Shown one piece after another: positions 1 through 9,966 of a stretch of 64,000 bases of DNA. A model generated the notes under the pieces. The model made no database searches, was not told where the DNA came from, and worked only from the letters and a program-made list of their open reading frames with translations. This stretch comes from Podocnemis expansa (Eukaryota; Chordata; Testudines; Podocnemididae): the NCBI GenBank assembly GCA_007922195.1, contig ML681996.1:18467218-18531217 (forward strand), read 5' to 3'. A program made the translations under genes and the position numbers. How positions within the stretch are numbered: position 1 is the first letter of the stretch; the number at the start of each line of letters is the position of its first letter.

Positions 1-640
1 ATGAAAAATCTGGCTGGGTCTACCATATGGTATTAGATTTAGTATGACTATCAGTTTTTCTAATTATACCTGCAGAACATTGCTCAAATTTTCACTGAAC
101 AAAATTAACTTTTCTGGAATAATGTCACTAATTTTTTTTTGAAATGTCTAGATTTTTAAGGATTTAAAGGTATTTGGACTTGAAGGCATACAAAACTTAT
201 TTATATTCCATCAACTATTAAATAATTTCTCAATGTCAGCATTTATTAAAGGATATTAAAGGATACCTCTCTGTCATTATAAGTTTAAAGTTCACATTAT
301 GTTACAACATATTCAGTTCCCTCAAGGAAAAAAAAATAGGGTAAATTTGTATGCTTTAGATAGAAGTGTTTCTTTATTTTATTCAGATATATCATTTCTT
401 TTTTTTTCTTTGCCTTTTATTATTCTTCACTATTGCAAATACTTATTGAGCTGCTTAGTTTTTATATACCAAACACAGACTGACAGAAGTTCAAATGGTC
501 AGATTTTTGTTTTTTTATAGAGATCTGCCAATTTGTGAGATGCCATTATTTCTTTACTAGCTTTAAGCAGTGCTGTTTGTGCTAGCTCTCCTAGTTTGTG
601 TCTGTAGGATAAATGTGCAAAATCTAGCTAGACTGAAATA
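1..640. other. AT-rich DNA, nothing recognised
   Basis: I see no gene or repeat that I can name here. The short frames are AT-rich and lack family motifs. Confidence 0.5.
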
Positions 641-647
641 AGTGGCA

Positions 648-680
648 AAGCAAGCAAGCAAGCAAGCAAGCAAACAAAAA
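648..680 (+). repeat. (CAAG)n microsatellite
   Basis: About seven tandem CAAG units grade into CAAACAAA. Simple sequence repeat seen directly. Confidence 0.9.
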
Positions 681-797
681 CCTTCCATTGATTTCAATGG
701 CACCAGAATTTTACTTGAAAAACTAAAATTACTGTAGTATTTCAAATGAGTTATTTTAACAAGCATGTTTCAGGGTTTGGTTTCAATCTTTCTTTGA

Positions 798-998
798 AAC
801 AAACAAACAAGGAGTCTAGTGGCACTTAAAGACTAACAAATATATTTATTGAAGGAGCTTTCATGGAAGAAAATCCCACTTTGTCCATAGGATTTTCTAC
901 CAAGAAAGCTCATGCAATAAATATATTTATTAGTCTTTAAAAAACACTGGACTCATTTGTTTCTTTTACTGAACTAGACTAACATGGTTCCCCATTTG
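798..998 (+). mobile_element. Penelope-like element tail, inverted-repeat (foldback) insertion
   Basis: A minus-oriented PLE tail segment (GGAGTC, TGGCACTTAAAGACTAACA, GAGCTTTCATGG, about 798-885) is followed by a plus-oriented copy of the same tail (GAAAGCTCATGCAATAAATA, TTAGTCTTTAAA, ACTAACATGG, about 890-998). The unit is bounded by a perfect 13-bp direct repeat, AATCTTTCTTTGA at 785-797 and 999-1011, which I read as the target-site duplication. The minus arm lacks the terminal 30-40 nt (ACTAGACTAACATGGTTCCCC) that ends the plus arm, as in the other foldback copies of this window. It encodes no protein. Confidence 0.85.
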
Positions 999-1011
999 AA
1001 TCTTTCTTTGA

Positions 1012-1471
1012 CAACCCAAAGCTCCCACTGATGGAAGAAAGCTTGGTGTGTAGAAAAAGAAAATGTCATACCACTTCACGTATATTTCATTTTTTAGCCA
1101 ATTTTGCATAATTTTAAATCTTAATAAGTTTAGCCATTTTCCAAAGCTAATCTCTAAAAAGTTATAAATACATTTCTATTATGGTTGGGCAAAACAATTC
1201 ACAAGCAAGATTGAATCTCTTTGAATTTTGATAGTGATCTGAACAACCCATTTATCAGCCAATGAATGATGAATTTAGTCTCTCCTCTTTCAACTAATTA
1301 ATAAAAATTGAAATTTATGTCTTATGGGAAATCTCAATATTTCACCATAAATTTACATTCTAAATTGCAATAAAAGTCCAAATAACAAAACTTGTGAAAT
1401 ATTGAAATTTTGAAACAATGAAATAAACATTGTGGGAGATGGCAGATGAGCCAGAGAGCACTGGAAAAATA
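1012..1471. other. AT-rich DNA, nothing recognised
   Basis: No coding potential and no repeat signature that I can support. Confidence 0.45.
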
Positions 1472-2732
1472 GGTTATGTCCACACTTACATGGTTACATT
1501 GATGTAACCTATACTGACTTATCAAAATAAAAACTATTCAATCGATTTGAATTAAATCGATTGAACAGGTCCCCCACTAGAGAACTAAATTGAACTAGGA
1601 TGCCCATGGACGGGACTTGCTAACTCAATTTAGGAAAGGGGCACCATGGAGGGTGTGCCAACCCAGCCCCCAAGAGGGGCCATGCCACCCACCTGGTCCC
1701 ATGCCTGGCTCTCACTTGGTGAGTTGGATGGTGAGGAAAAGCATCCCTATACCTGCCTCTGGGTGCGCTGAGCCTGTTGGGGTAGAAGGCACCCCCCCAC
1801 ACCTGGCTGCTGCCCTGGCGCTCTACCAGGCATGGGGAAGAGACTCCCTCCCAGCTTGCAGCATGCTGGCCAGGTGCTGGGAGAAAAAACCCCCACGCCC
1901 AGCTCCAGCAGCACTTGCCAGGAGTGGGGAGAAGGGACCCCCCCGCCCACCTCCTGACATGCTGGCTGGGTATGGGGAAAAGATAGCCTTGCACTCAGCT
2001 CCAGCGATGCTTGCTAGGCACGGGGGAAGGCACCCTGTGCCTGGCTCCTGGCACACTGGCAAGGCAGCTGAGAATGTACCCCATGTCTGGCTGCAGGCCA
2101 CCTGGCCAGGCACTGGGTTTCCTTCTTCTGACTCCCAGCCAGTATGCTGGGAGCCAGGAAAGGGGGTTCATCCCCCTACTGCTGAGCAGAGCTCTCTGTG
2201 AGCTGAGGATGGGGGTGCCTTTTGCCACCCAGCCAGCGTTGGGGGAGCCAGGTGGTGGGATGCCTTCCCCCGCCATCTGGCAGGCGCACTGGGAGCCAGG
2301 CATGCAGGGGTGCCTTCCCCCATCATCCAGCCAATGCGCCAGGAGCCAGGTGCAGGGGCTCTTTCCTCAGCACCCGGCCAGCACGGAGGGAGACGGGCAT
2401 CCGGTCCCCCATCCCACCTGGTCAGGGCAGTAAAAGCTGGCTCTTCCTTCCAGGGTGCCATGCACCCTGGGAGGAAGAAGGTGAAACCTGGGCAAAATTG
2501 AAACATCAGTTAAATTGATATAACGTGCCCACACAGAGTTATATTGATATAACAGTTTTGATTTAACCATCATTTAAATATAAAAAGGTTTTATTATATC
2601 AAAATGGCTTTCCTTATAGCAAAATGAGGGAGCTCCTCATTTCGATATAAGGAAACATAGTGTTGGTCCATCCGTCTTTAAACTGAAATAATCAGCGTTA
2701 TTTCAATTTAAAGATGGTGCATGGACATACCC
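1472..2732. mobile_element. Large MITE (3-bp TSD, Harbinger-like) with GC-rich core
   Basis: The left end GGTTATGTCCACAC and the right end TGGACATACCC are near-inverted repeats, flanked on both sides by ATA (1469-1471, 2733-2735). Subterminal parts are AT-rich and rich in GATATAA or AATTGA motifs. The core (about 1620-2480) is strongly GC-rich and begins with GGGGCACCATGGAGG, a module shared with the elements at 7217-8689 and 51836. There is no transposase, so it is non-autonomous. Superfamily assignment comes from the TTA duplication of the related copy at 26508-27041. The overlapping long ORFs of both strands here are a composition effect. Confidence 0.7.
1822..2100. repeat. Minisatellite-like GC-rich array, about 47-bp period
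   Basis: A degenerate unit of the form CCAGGNRTGGGGARAA followed by a C-rich stretch and a GCTGG or GCTTG motif recurs at about 1826, 1870, 1918, 1966 and 2013 (spacing 44-48 bp). It lies in the core of the MITE at 1472-2732. Confidence 0.55.
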
Positions 2733-2735
2733 ATA

Positions 2736-3130
2736 TAGACTGGCCAGAGCACCAAGAAGTATCTGAACAAGAAATCCTATGAAGTATTAAGATATCTGAG
2801 GGCAATTCAGATTGATATTAAACTGACCTGAAACAAAATGTTTTATTTCACTTTGGCAATGTGTTCAGTATATGTTCAATCATTCTGATAATTAAATAGA
2901 AAAACAAAACAAAGACTAGTCTACCAAACTGACGTTTTATATGGGAAATCTCAGTTTTGCAGAAATGACATTTCCCATATGACAAAAAAATAAAAAATCA
3001 GAACAAAATTGCTAGTCAGCTCCACTTCTATAATTTTTACTGACATCCCAACAAACACATCACATGGCCTTCAATACATTTGGTAATTTCTACTGGTCCA
3101 GTTGCTGTTTTGATTTGTTCTTTAGAAATC
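2736..3130. other. AT-rich DNA, nothing recognised
   Basis: No gene or repeat that I can support. Confidence 0.45.
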
Positions 3131-3134
3131 AATT

Positions 3135-3300
3135 ATAATTATGTGATTTTTGCAGGGTCCAGGGACCACAATCTATTGTGAAAGGCACTGTACAAACTTA
3201 CAACAAAGAGAGGGTCCTTGCCTTGATGAATTTCCAATCTGAAAATAGACAATAGGTGGCTACACAGGGAGGAACAGCACAATAAAGTAAAAATAAGGTC
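3135..3300 (-). repeat. Ancient amniote SINE/L2-like relic
   Basis: The string GGCACTGTACAAACTTACAACAA followed by GGTCCTTGCC and ATTTCCAATCTGA resembles the old amniote interspersed repeat whose opposite strand reads GTACAACACCTAGCA (compare 9500-9570). Strongly diverged. Family name not certain. Confidence 0.45.
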
Positions 3301-4255
3301 CAGCAATATCTGCCAAATCTGCTTCAACTTTAAACAACGTTTTATAGTAACTGTAGCTTATGGATATTGTAGCTTGCTCAGTATATACAACAACTCTTTA
3401 GCAGGGAAAGATGCTAATTGCTAAAAAGTAAATATGAAACCTTAACATGGATATAGTGCATTCAAAAGAAAGGCAAATGAGTATATCACACATATACTAA
3501 TACTAATAACAACAACCTCTCCTAGACAGAACCTCAAATCTTAGCTTATGAAATAAAATATTCATAAAGCAAAACCCATAACTAGGTGCCCCCTTATTTA
3601 AAGGGAACTTACCTGAATTAATTTACAAAAGCTTATATTTTCACTGTACATATTTCATTATTAAACTTGATAATAAGTTCAGAACTGTGCTATTCAATGA
3701 TATTAGTAGAATACTTGAATGGAATTATAGCTTCATGTTCAATCTCCTATTATGTATTATGGGGAATATATGAACCAAGAATGAGGTTGATTAGTTCATT
3801 AAATGGGAAAGCACATGTAAGGATTAAAAGGATTCTTAATAGATAAGAGCTTTGACAGTCAGCAAAGCCTTTAGTACAGTATGTACAGCTTAAATATAAC
3901 TCAGTAAATGTCATTCTTCATGGTCTATATTGTAAGTATAAGTTTCACATTATATTGTACAAACAACAGGAATATACACAGATACTCACCATAACATTCA
4001 TTTTCGGCTCTGCAGTTTCTATATTAGATAAATTTAGGTGATCTACTTTAGGTGTTTTGTATGGTTTTATAGAGCCGAGAAGAGAATCTGATGTTTTGCT
4101 TGGTGGAAGATAAGAAGAGTTTTGCTATCAGGAAGGATTAGTAAAGACACATGTCTTGGCAGGAGTTGGCACTCTTAAAGCAGGCTTATCTGGCTATGTG
4201 GATTCTCTCCTCAGATCATATGGTATCAACACTCCCATCTATCTTTGATACACCA
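3301..4255. other. AT-rich DNA, nothing recognised
   Basis: No open frame of note and no identifiable repeat. Ordinary non-coding sequence. Confidence 0.45.
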
Positions 4256-4261
4256 CAGACT

Positions 4262-5130
4262 TCCTCAGGGCTGGGGCTAGGGCTTCTAGTGTCCCCCTGA
4301 AACCAATAAATGGGGGGAGCCAGGCCCGGGCAAATAGTTCTCTGCCCTCCCCCCCGCATTGGGAGCTAGGGCCGTCCAGCCCAGGGGAGGAGCAGACCCC
4401 TGCGCCACCTCACCAATACCAGGGACCAGGCAAGCAGCCAAAAGGGCATCCTGGTGCAGCACTGCTGGTCTGCCCTGCCCCTCCGTCATGTGCACTGCTC
4501 TGGGCTCCCTGCCAGAGCAGTGGGGAGGGGGCGGGAAGCAGTCCCGAGCCAGTATTGCTGCCCCCCTGCCCTTGCCATGCTGCCTCCCACCCCCCTCCTC
4601 GATGCTCTGGGAGGGAGTCCAGAGCAATGCACATGGCAAAGGGGGGGGCGGGTGGACTGGCACCACTGCATCACTGCCCCCCCATGCCAGACCCCACCCA
4701 GCCGCACTGCTGCCCACCCCCTCATGCTTGGGACTGGGTGAGCCAAAGGGTGGCCCAGTACAGCTCTGCCAATCTGCCCGCCAGGCCCCCCAAACCACCA
4801 GCCACATGGGGAAGCCAATGCCTCTGCCGCCTCTGGCTGTGGCAGTGGGACATGATCGCCCCTGCTGGTTCTGGCAGCGGCAGAGAGAAGCGATTCCCAA
4901 CTGTGGCTGGAGCCGGCAGGGGGATGGCTTCCCTGCCACGACCAGAGGCGGCAGGGGTAATGGCTTCCCTGTGGAGCCTTTTAAATTGGCACCCGGTGCA
5001 AAGCCCCTTTCTCCTTACTGCTTTGGCCGTGACAGGGGGAAGCGGCACACTCTAAGCGTTGCAAGGGGGAGCCCCTCCAATGTTGGTGCCACCCCACAAT
5101 GCTTACCTCGCTTACTGCATTGTGCTGGCC
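4262..5130. repeat. GC-rich unclassified repeat-like segment
   Basis: A sharply GC-rich block in AT-rich surroundings. It contains duplicated modules (for example GTGCACTGCTCTGGGCTCCCTGCC and a related GGGAGTCCAGAGCAATGCACATGG, partly inverted) and is open in several frames on both strands. The longest frame (4359-5165) is Pro/Ala/Gly/His-rich with no domain and runs into unrelated PLE sequence, so I reject it as a gene. It may be the core of a MITE like those at 1472 and 7217, but the usual ends are not visible. Confidence 0.4.
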
Positions 5131-5902
5131 CTGGACTTCCTGAAAAAAATCCAATCCATTGGTGAGCTTCCAGAAAACACCATGCTGGCCACTACGGACA
5201 CAGAAGCTCTTAACACCAACATCCCACATTAAGGATATATTACAAGCTATTAAAAGAATCATCCCAGATGATGCCACAGCACTCCTCATGACTGAACTTT
5301 GTGACTTTGTACCCCACAATCTACCAACATCTCTCCTCTACTTATGCTACATTGATGACGTCTTAATCATCTGGACCCACAGTAGGGATGTGCTTGAAAA
5401 TTTCTACAGAGTTCAACAATTTCCACTCCCCTATAAAACTTGGCCTGGGACACTCCACACAGGAGATCAACTTTCTGGACACTACAGTACGAATTAGGGA
5501 GGGACACATAAGCACCACGCTATATCAAAAACCTACTGATTGATATAGTAACCTATATCCCTCGAGCTTTCATCCAAAACACACAACACGATCCACTGTC
5601 TACAGCCAAGCCCAAAGATATAACCACATTTGCTCTGATCCCTCAGACAGAGACAGCTACCTTCAGGCTCTCTCTCAAGCATTCCTAAAACTACAGTACC
5701 CAGTTGTGGAACTGAAGAAACAGACTGACAGAGTCAGGCAGATACCCCAAAGTCAACTACTACAGGAGAGGCCCAAGAAAGAAAACAACAGAACACCACT
5801 AGTCATCACCCACAACTCCCAAGTCAGAACTCTACAGCACATCCTCAGGGATCTATAGCCTATTCTACAACATGATCCTTCACTCTCTCAAGGCCTTGGG
5901 AG

Positions 5903-6081
5903 CAGGGCCATAGCTATAGTGGGGCCAATTGCGTTTTGCCCCAGGCACGCCGGAGCAGGTCAATAGAGCCTCTCATTTAAAAGGCACGTTTTGCGGTTCC
6001 AGCCCCAAGCGCTCCTAATGGCAAGACGAGTATTCCAATTGGAATGCACCTTGGGCAGTGGATCACCACGTTATGGCTCTG
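5903..6081. mobile_element. hAT-type MITE, 179 bp, copy 1
   Basis: The ends CAGGGCCATAGCTA and CGTTATGGCTCTG are imperfect inverted repeats. The element is flanked by a perfect 8-bp duplication CTTGGGAG (5895-5902 and 6082-6089), diagnostic of hAT transposition. The copy at 19992-20170 has the same length and end sequences. It interrupts the PLE remnant between its RT-derived and GIY-YIG-derived parts. There is no coding capacity, so it would need a transposase supplied from elsewhere. Confidence 0.93.
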
Positions 6082-6739
6082 CTTGGGAGACAGACCCCCA
6101 ATCTTAAACATACACTCAACAGCAACTACAAGCCTAACAACATAACCATTAAAGCAAGGACATATCCCTACGAGAAACAATACTACCAACTTTGCCCACA
6201 GATCTGCATAAAAGACACTATTACAGGAACTAATCAAGCCAGCTACTCCATCAAAGACTCATTCACCTGCTCATACACCAAAATGATTGGTCATCATGTG
6301 CCAGATATTCCCCTCTGCCTTATATATTGGAGAAACAGAACAGTCTTTGAGCAAAAGAATAAATGGGCACAAATCTGACGACAGAAACCACAACATTCTA
6401 AAACCAGGGGGCCAGCATTTCAATCTTCCTGACCACCCCATTAACAATTTGGTAATTGCAGTGATCAGACACATGAATATAAATCAAGGCTTCAAAAAGC
6501 AGCTGCTGAGCTCAAATTTATTTGCAAAATTTGATTGCATTGCTTCAGGACTTAATAGGGACATTTGATTTTTCTCTCTTCACGACAGGTGATTTGGCCT
6601 CATCTTCCTCTATGCTGTTTCCGTGTTTGAATATTTACAACTCGCTTGATTTGCTGTTACAATGTGACCTGTACCCATGACTTAGACTCCCTTGCCTTTA
6701 TTTCCTCCCATTCTATAAGTCCCCCCATCTTCAAAGTGT

Positions 6740-6775
6740 CTGATGAAGTGGGACTTTCTCCCATGAAAGCTCATG
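6740..6775 (+). ncRNA. Hammerhead-ribozyme-like core in PLE tail
   Basis: CTGATGA (6740-6746), one extra A, a stem GTGGGA/TCTCCCA, then GAAA (6765-6768) and GCTCATGC. This order (CUGANGA, stem II, GAAA, short stem III) is that of hammerhead ribozymes, which are known from Penelope-like elements. The nucleotide after stem III is A where a cleavable motif needs U, and an additional A sits before stem II, so activity of this copy is doubtful. Confidence 0.45.
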
Positions 6776-6829
6776 CAATAAATAGGTATGTTAGTCTTTA
6801 AGTGCCACAGAACTCCTTGTTGGTTTTGG

Positions 6830-7213
6830 ATGGGAACTTGAAAGTTCTCTCATCTTTGTTTGGTATAATCTATATATTGTAAAGAACCATTCACAGACAC
6901 ATTCAGGGCCAGCTCTAGATGAAATGGTGCACGAGATGAAGAGCATCTTCAGGACCCTCATCACCCCCTTCATTTATTAAATTTTTCAACTCCTTATTTT
7001 TTATTGCATTTGTTCCCCTTTTCACAACTTTGTTGCTTTGCTTTTGTTTATTGTGTAGTTCTGGACAAACTTACTTACCCCCTGAGATTACCATCTCTTC
7101 TGGGTAGAATCCTCTAGCCCCACACCCTGCTGCAGTGCAGATACTTCAAACTCTCCCCACTTGTCTGGTAGGGGGAAACTACAGGAGGGCATAGGAGGAT
7201 ATGCTAGCCACGC
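6830..7213. other. Non-coding DNA, nothing recognised
   Basis: No gene or named repeat seen between the PLE tail and the MITE. Confidence 0.4.
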
Positions 7214-7216
7214 TTT

Positions 7217-8689
7217 GGCTATGTCTACACACAAGGTTTTATTTTGAAATAAGTCATTCTGAAATGCTTATTTCAAAATAAAACCTTTATTTTAAAACCA
7301 CTTATTTCAAACTAAAAAATATTTAGTTCAAAATAAGGGAAATCCTGAAAGGAAAATAGCAGGTACTGTGCATGGACTTGGCATTTTGCTTTAGGAGAGG
7401 GGCACCCTAGGAGGTGTGACAACATGGCCCGCTGCCACCAACCAGGGCAGAGGCGGGAACACGGCTTGCCAGCAGCCTGGGGGTGCTGCGGCTCCCCACG
7501 CTGCCTGCCCAGAGAGCAAGCAGCTTGGTGATCTGCAGCACCAGGCTCCCCTGCGCAGGTAGGAGGAGCTGCAAGGGGCGCGGGGTGGCCGCAGTGGCAG
7601 CGGCTCACCCCACGCCCAGGTCCAAGGGGCCGCAGCCCTGGAGGGGTGAGCCGCAGATGCAGCAGCTCATCCCACTGTGGTCTGAGTGGCTGCACCTCTT
7701 GGGGGCCACAGGGGTGCCAGGGCGCCTGGCTCTCCCTGCCATGGGGGTCGGTGGCAAGCCATGCGCCAGGGGTGCTGGGCCTCCCGGGTCTCCCTGCCAC
7801 CGGGGCTGGTGGCAAGTCCCGAGGTGGGGTACTGGGGTCCCGGCTTTTCCCCGCTGCCGGGGCTGCACCCACAGGGAACTGGTCCTGACCCGGCTCCCCA
7901 GCATCCTGGGGCCTGAGTGGCTGCAGCCACAGGGAGCCGGGGCCCACCGGCTCCCCAGGCCCCCGGGTTCAGTGGCTGGGAGCCCCGCAGCTCACCCTGC
8001 CACCAGGTTGGGGGGCTGCAGCCCCAGGCGGAGTGGCTGCAGCCAGGGCAGCTCACCCTGCACCCAGCTGGGCATGGGGTGAGCTGCCTTGCCTGCAGCC
8101 ACCCTGCCTGGGGCTGCAGACCCCCAAGCTGGCGGCAGGGTGAGCCGTGGGGTTCCCAACCGCTATGGCCACTGAGCCTGGGGGCCCGGGGAGCTAGTGG
8201 GACCCGGCTGCAGCCGCTTAGCCCCCGGGGTGCTGTGGAGACAGATCATGACCAGCTCTCTGCAGCTGCAGCCCCTGTGGCGGGGAGAGCCAGGTGCCCC
8301 AGCACCCCGCCGCAGGGCTCCCCACCGGGGTTGAGGGCAGCCCCCTATAGCCTGCAGCGGCTCTCCCCTCAGCACCCTGGCCAGGGTGCTGAGGGGGTGG
8401 CCATTCCTCCCAGGGTGCTAAGCACCCTGGGATGAAGGTCAAATCATGTTGTTTTGGAACCCATTTGTTCAGAAACAGCATGTCCAAATGGCCTTATTTC
8501 AAAATGACTGTTTCGAAATAGCGGCCATTTCAAAAACAAAGTGGTTTAACCTATTTTGAAAAGATGTTTTTTATTTCGAAATGACGGGTCCCGTCATTTT
8601 GAAATAAGAAAACATCATGTGGCGCAAATCTTTATTATATTGAAATAACACAGGTTATTTTGAAATAAAAAAGATGTGTGGACATACCC
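7217..8689. mobile_element. Large MITE (3-bp TSD) with GC-rich core
   Basis: Ends GGCTATGTCTACAC and GTGTGGACATACCC are inverted repeats flanked by TTT on both sides (7214-7216, 8690-8692). Subterminal regions are built from TTTCAAAATAA or TTTCGAAATA motifs. The GC-rich core (about 7395-8440) starts with GGGGCACCCTAGGAGG and ends with CCAGGGTGCTNAGCACCCTGGG, modules shared with the copies at 1472 and 57.6 kb. Several 170-210-codon frames overlap on both strands, a GC-composition artefact. No transposase is encoded. Confidence 0.75.
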
Positions 8690-8692
8690 TTT

Positions 8693-9295
8693 AAGTGTAA
8701 AAGAGCTACATATGTCCAAAAGCACAATACCTTTTTACTCAACTTTCTCTAACAAACAGATGGCACTTAGTATTTTTTATATTAACACCTACTATCCTCA
8801 TAAAAAAGAAAAAAAACTACTAAAACTAAAACAAAAAATGATTCACACAGTGTTGCACATGCAAATAAAAATAAAAAACAATTTGCATATAGGTGGTAAC
8901 ATTTCTTAACTCACCAGTGGAAGATACTCAAATATTGTCATGGGTTGTGCAATATAAAAATACCTGTATAGCGAAGAAAAGACTTTGGGTCAGTTTAATG
9001 CCTTGGGGTTAAGGAAAATCTGCTGTGATATAGACAGGGCCCTCCATGCTTCACTGAATAGTGCAGCTGGGAATGTCAGTGACTGCAAGGTAGCTGCTGC
9101 CCTGTCCTTGTATTTCAAGCTTCACAAGGACTATTGGTTGCTTTGTTTAGATTTGATTCTATGAAGTTGTGGCTTTTGACTGCTTTCTCAATAAAATTAT
9201 ATCTGATTTTGAGTTCCTGACCCAGCATAACAATTCCAGAACAAAACAAAAGTAATACACTTGTCTAACATTACACTGCAATAAGCAATCTGATT
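8693..9295. other. AT-rich DNA, nothing recognised
   Basis: No coding signal. I see no repeat that I can name. Confidence 0.4.
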
Positions 9296-9299
9296 CTAT

Positions 9300-9570
9300 T
9301 CAAAGTGCTGACTCAGAGACTGGACTGGCATCATAAGCTACTGGACTGTGATTCAAGAAATACAGGTTCCACTCCTGGCTGAAACACAAACTTCCTGAGT
9401 GACTGTAGTCTCTATGCACCTGTAGTCCTGTCTATAAACTGGAAATTGCACTGTTTCCTTTCTCTCTTGCCTATCTGCAGCATCATCTCCAAAATCAGGG
9501 GATGTCTCTCACTTTATGTTTGTACAACACCTAGCAAAAAGTGGCCCCGGTCTCAGGTACAGCATATAAG
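9300..9570 (+). repeat. MIR/CORE-SINE-like relic
   Basis: GACTGTGATTCAAGAAATACAGGTTCCACTCC carries a degenerate box-B-like motif, followed by CTTCCTGAGTGACTGTAGTCTC and TGTCTATAAACTGG, the layout of the MIR core. A 3' part TTTGTACAACACCTAGCA matches an old amniote SINE/L2-type tail. Strongly diverged. Confidence 0.5.
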
Positions 9571-9624
9571 CCTACTGATTTCAACCAATAAGAGGTCAGA
9601 TTCAGGACCATTACATGTTTGCAC

Positions 9625-9740
9625 CTCTTTAGGCAGACTAGCACACCTGCTCTACATGCAGAAGCTCCTGCATTCAAACCCCAGGGGGTTGGAATAGATG
9701 ATCTTCTGAGGTCCCTTCCAACCCTATTATTCTATTCTAA
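9625..9740 (+). repeat. tRNA-derived SINE with CR1-type 3' tail
   Basis: The tRNA-like head (GGCAGACTAGCACACCTGCTCTACATGC, then a degenerate box B CATTCAAACCCC) is joined to GGGGGTTGGAATAGATGATC and GAGGTCCCTTCCAACCCTAT, the CR1 3' end, finishing with ATTATTCTATTCT. This is the design of the turtle Pol III SINEs that borrow a CR1-like tail for mobilisation. Confidence 0.75.
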
Positions 9741-9844
9741 ATTTATTGTTACAAAATTAATAAATAAACAGAGCATCTCTATTTATTTTGATGTAATACC
9801 AACAGGATGATGGAGATAGCTCTTCTGTTAATAAGGCAGTGAGA

Positions 9845-9966
9845 TCAATCAATCAAATCATAGGGCTGGAAAGGACCTTGTGAGATCATTGAGTCTAACC
9901 CCCTGGGAATTGAACCCAAGACCTCCCACATGTTAAGCAGAGGTGCTAGCCACTACACTATTTGCA
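9845..9966 (-). repeat. tRNA-derived SINE with CR1-type tail, antisense
   Basis: Read on the minus strand, it has an exact Pol III box A (TAGTGTAGTGG, 9950-9960) and an exact box B (GGTTCAATTCC, 9906-9916), then CCCAGGGGGTTAGACTCAATGATCTC and AGGTCC, the CR1-like tail. The box spacing of 33 nt fits a tRNA gene. Closely related to the copy at 26862-26970. Confidence 0.85.

Larger units (their letters stand above)
5130..6829 (+). pseudogene. Penelope-like element, decayed RT plus GIY-YIG polyprotein and 3' tail
   Basis: A 5'-truncated, rearranged copy of a Penelope-like retroelement. PLEs encode a reverse transcriptase followed by a GIY-YIG endonuclease in one protein. At 5145-5225 a DTEALNTNIPH motif (RT finger/palm) is visible; at 5230-5497 an open frame has IIPDDATALLMTELCDFV and then, after an apparent internal deletion, YLCYIDDVLIIWTH with the YIDD catalytic box. 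RT thumb-like remnants (LDTTVR, YQKPTD, HPKHTTRSTVYSQAQ) follow in other frames to about 5870. After the hAT insertion (5903-6081), a Cys-containing linker (6150-6300) and a GIY-YIG-like domain (6310-6565, ALYIGETEQSLSKRINGH) occur in different frames, which shows a frameshift near 6290-6320. Stops and shifts make it non-functional. The 3' tail (6600-6829) runs directly into the short dispersed repeat found throughout the window. Confidence 0.85.

Noticed and set aside
1617..2433. Several overlapping 100-190-codon frames
   Set aside because: They lie in a degenerate 47-bp tandem array in the core of a MITE; openness in multiple frames reflects base composition.
4359..5165. 268-codon open frame on the plus strand
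   Set aside because: GC-rich, Pro/Ala/Gly/His-biased, open in other frames on both strands, no domain, and its 3' end crosses into PLE sequence.
7312..8487. Frames of 170-211 codons on both strands
   Set aside because: GC-rich MITE core; mutual overlap of opposite frames and lack of any domain argue against genes.
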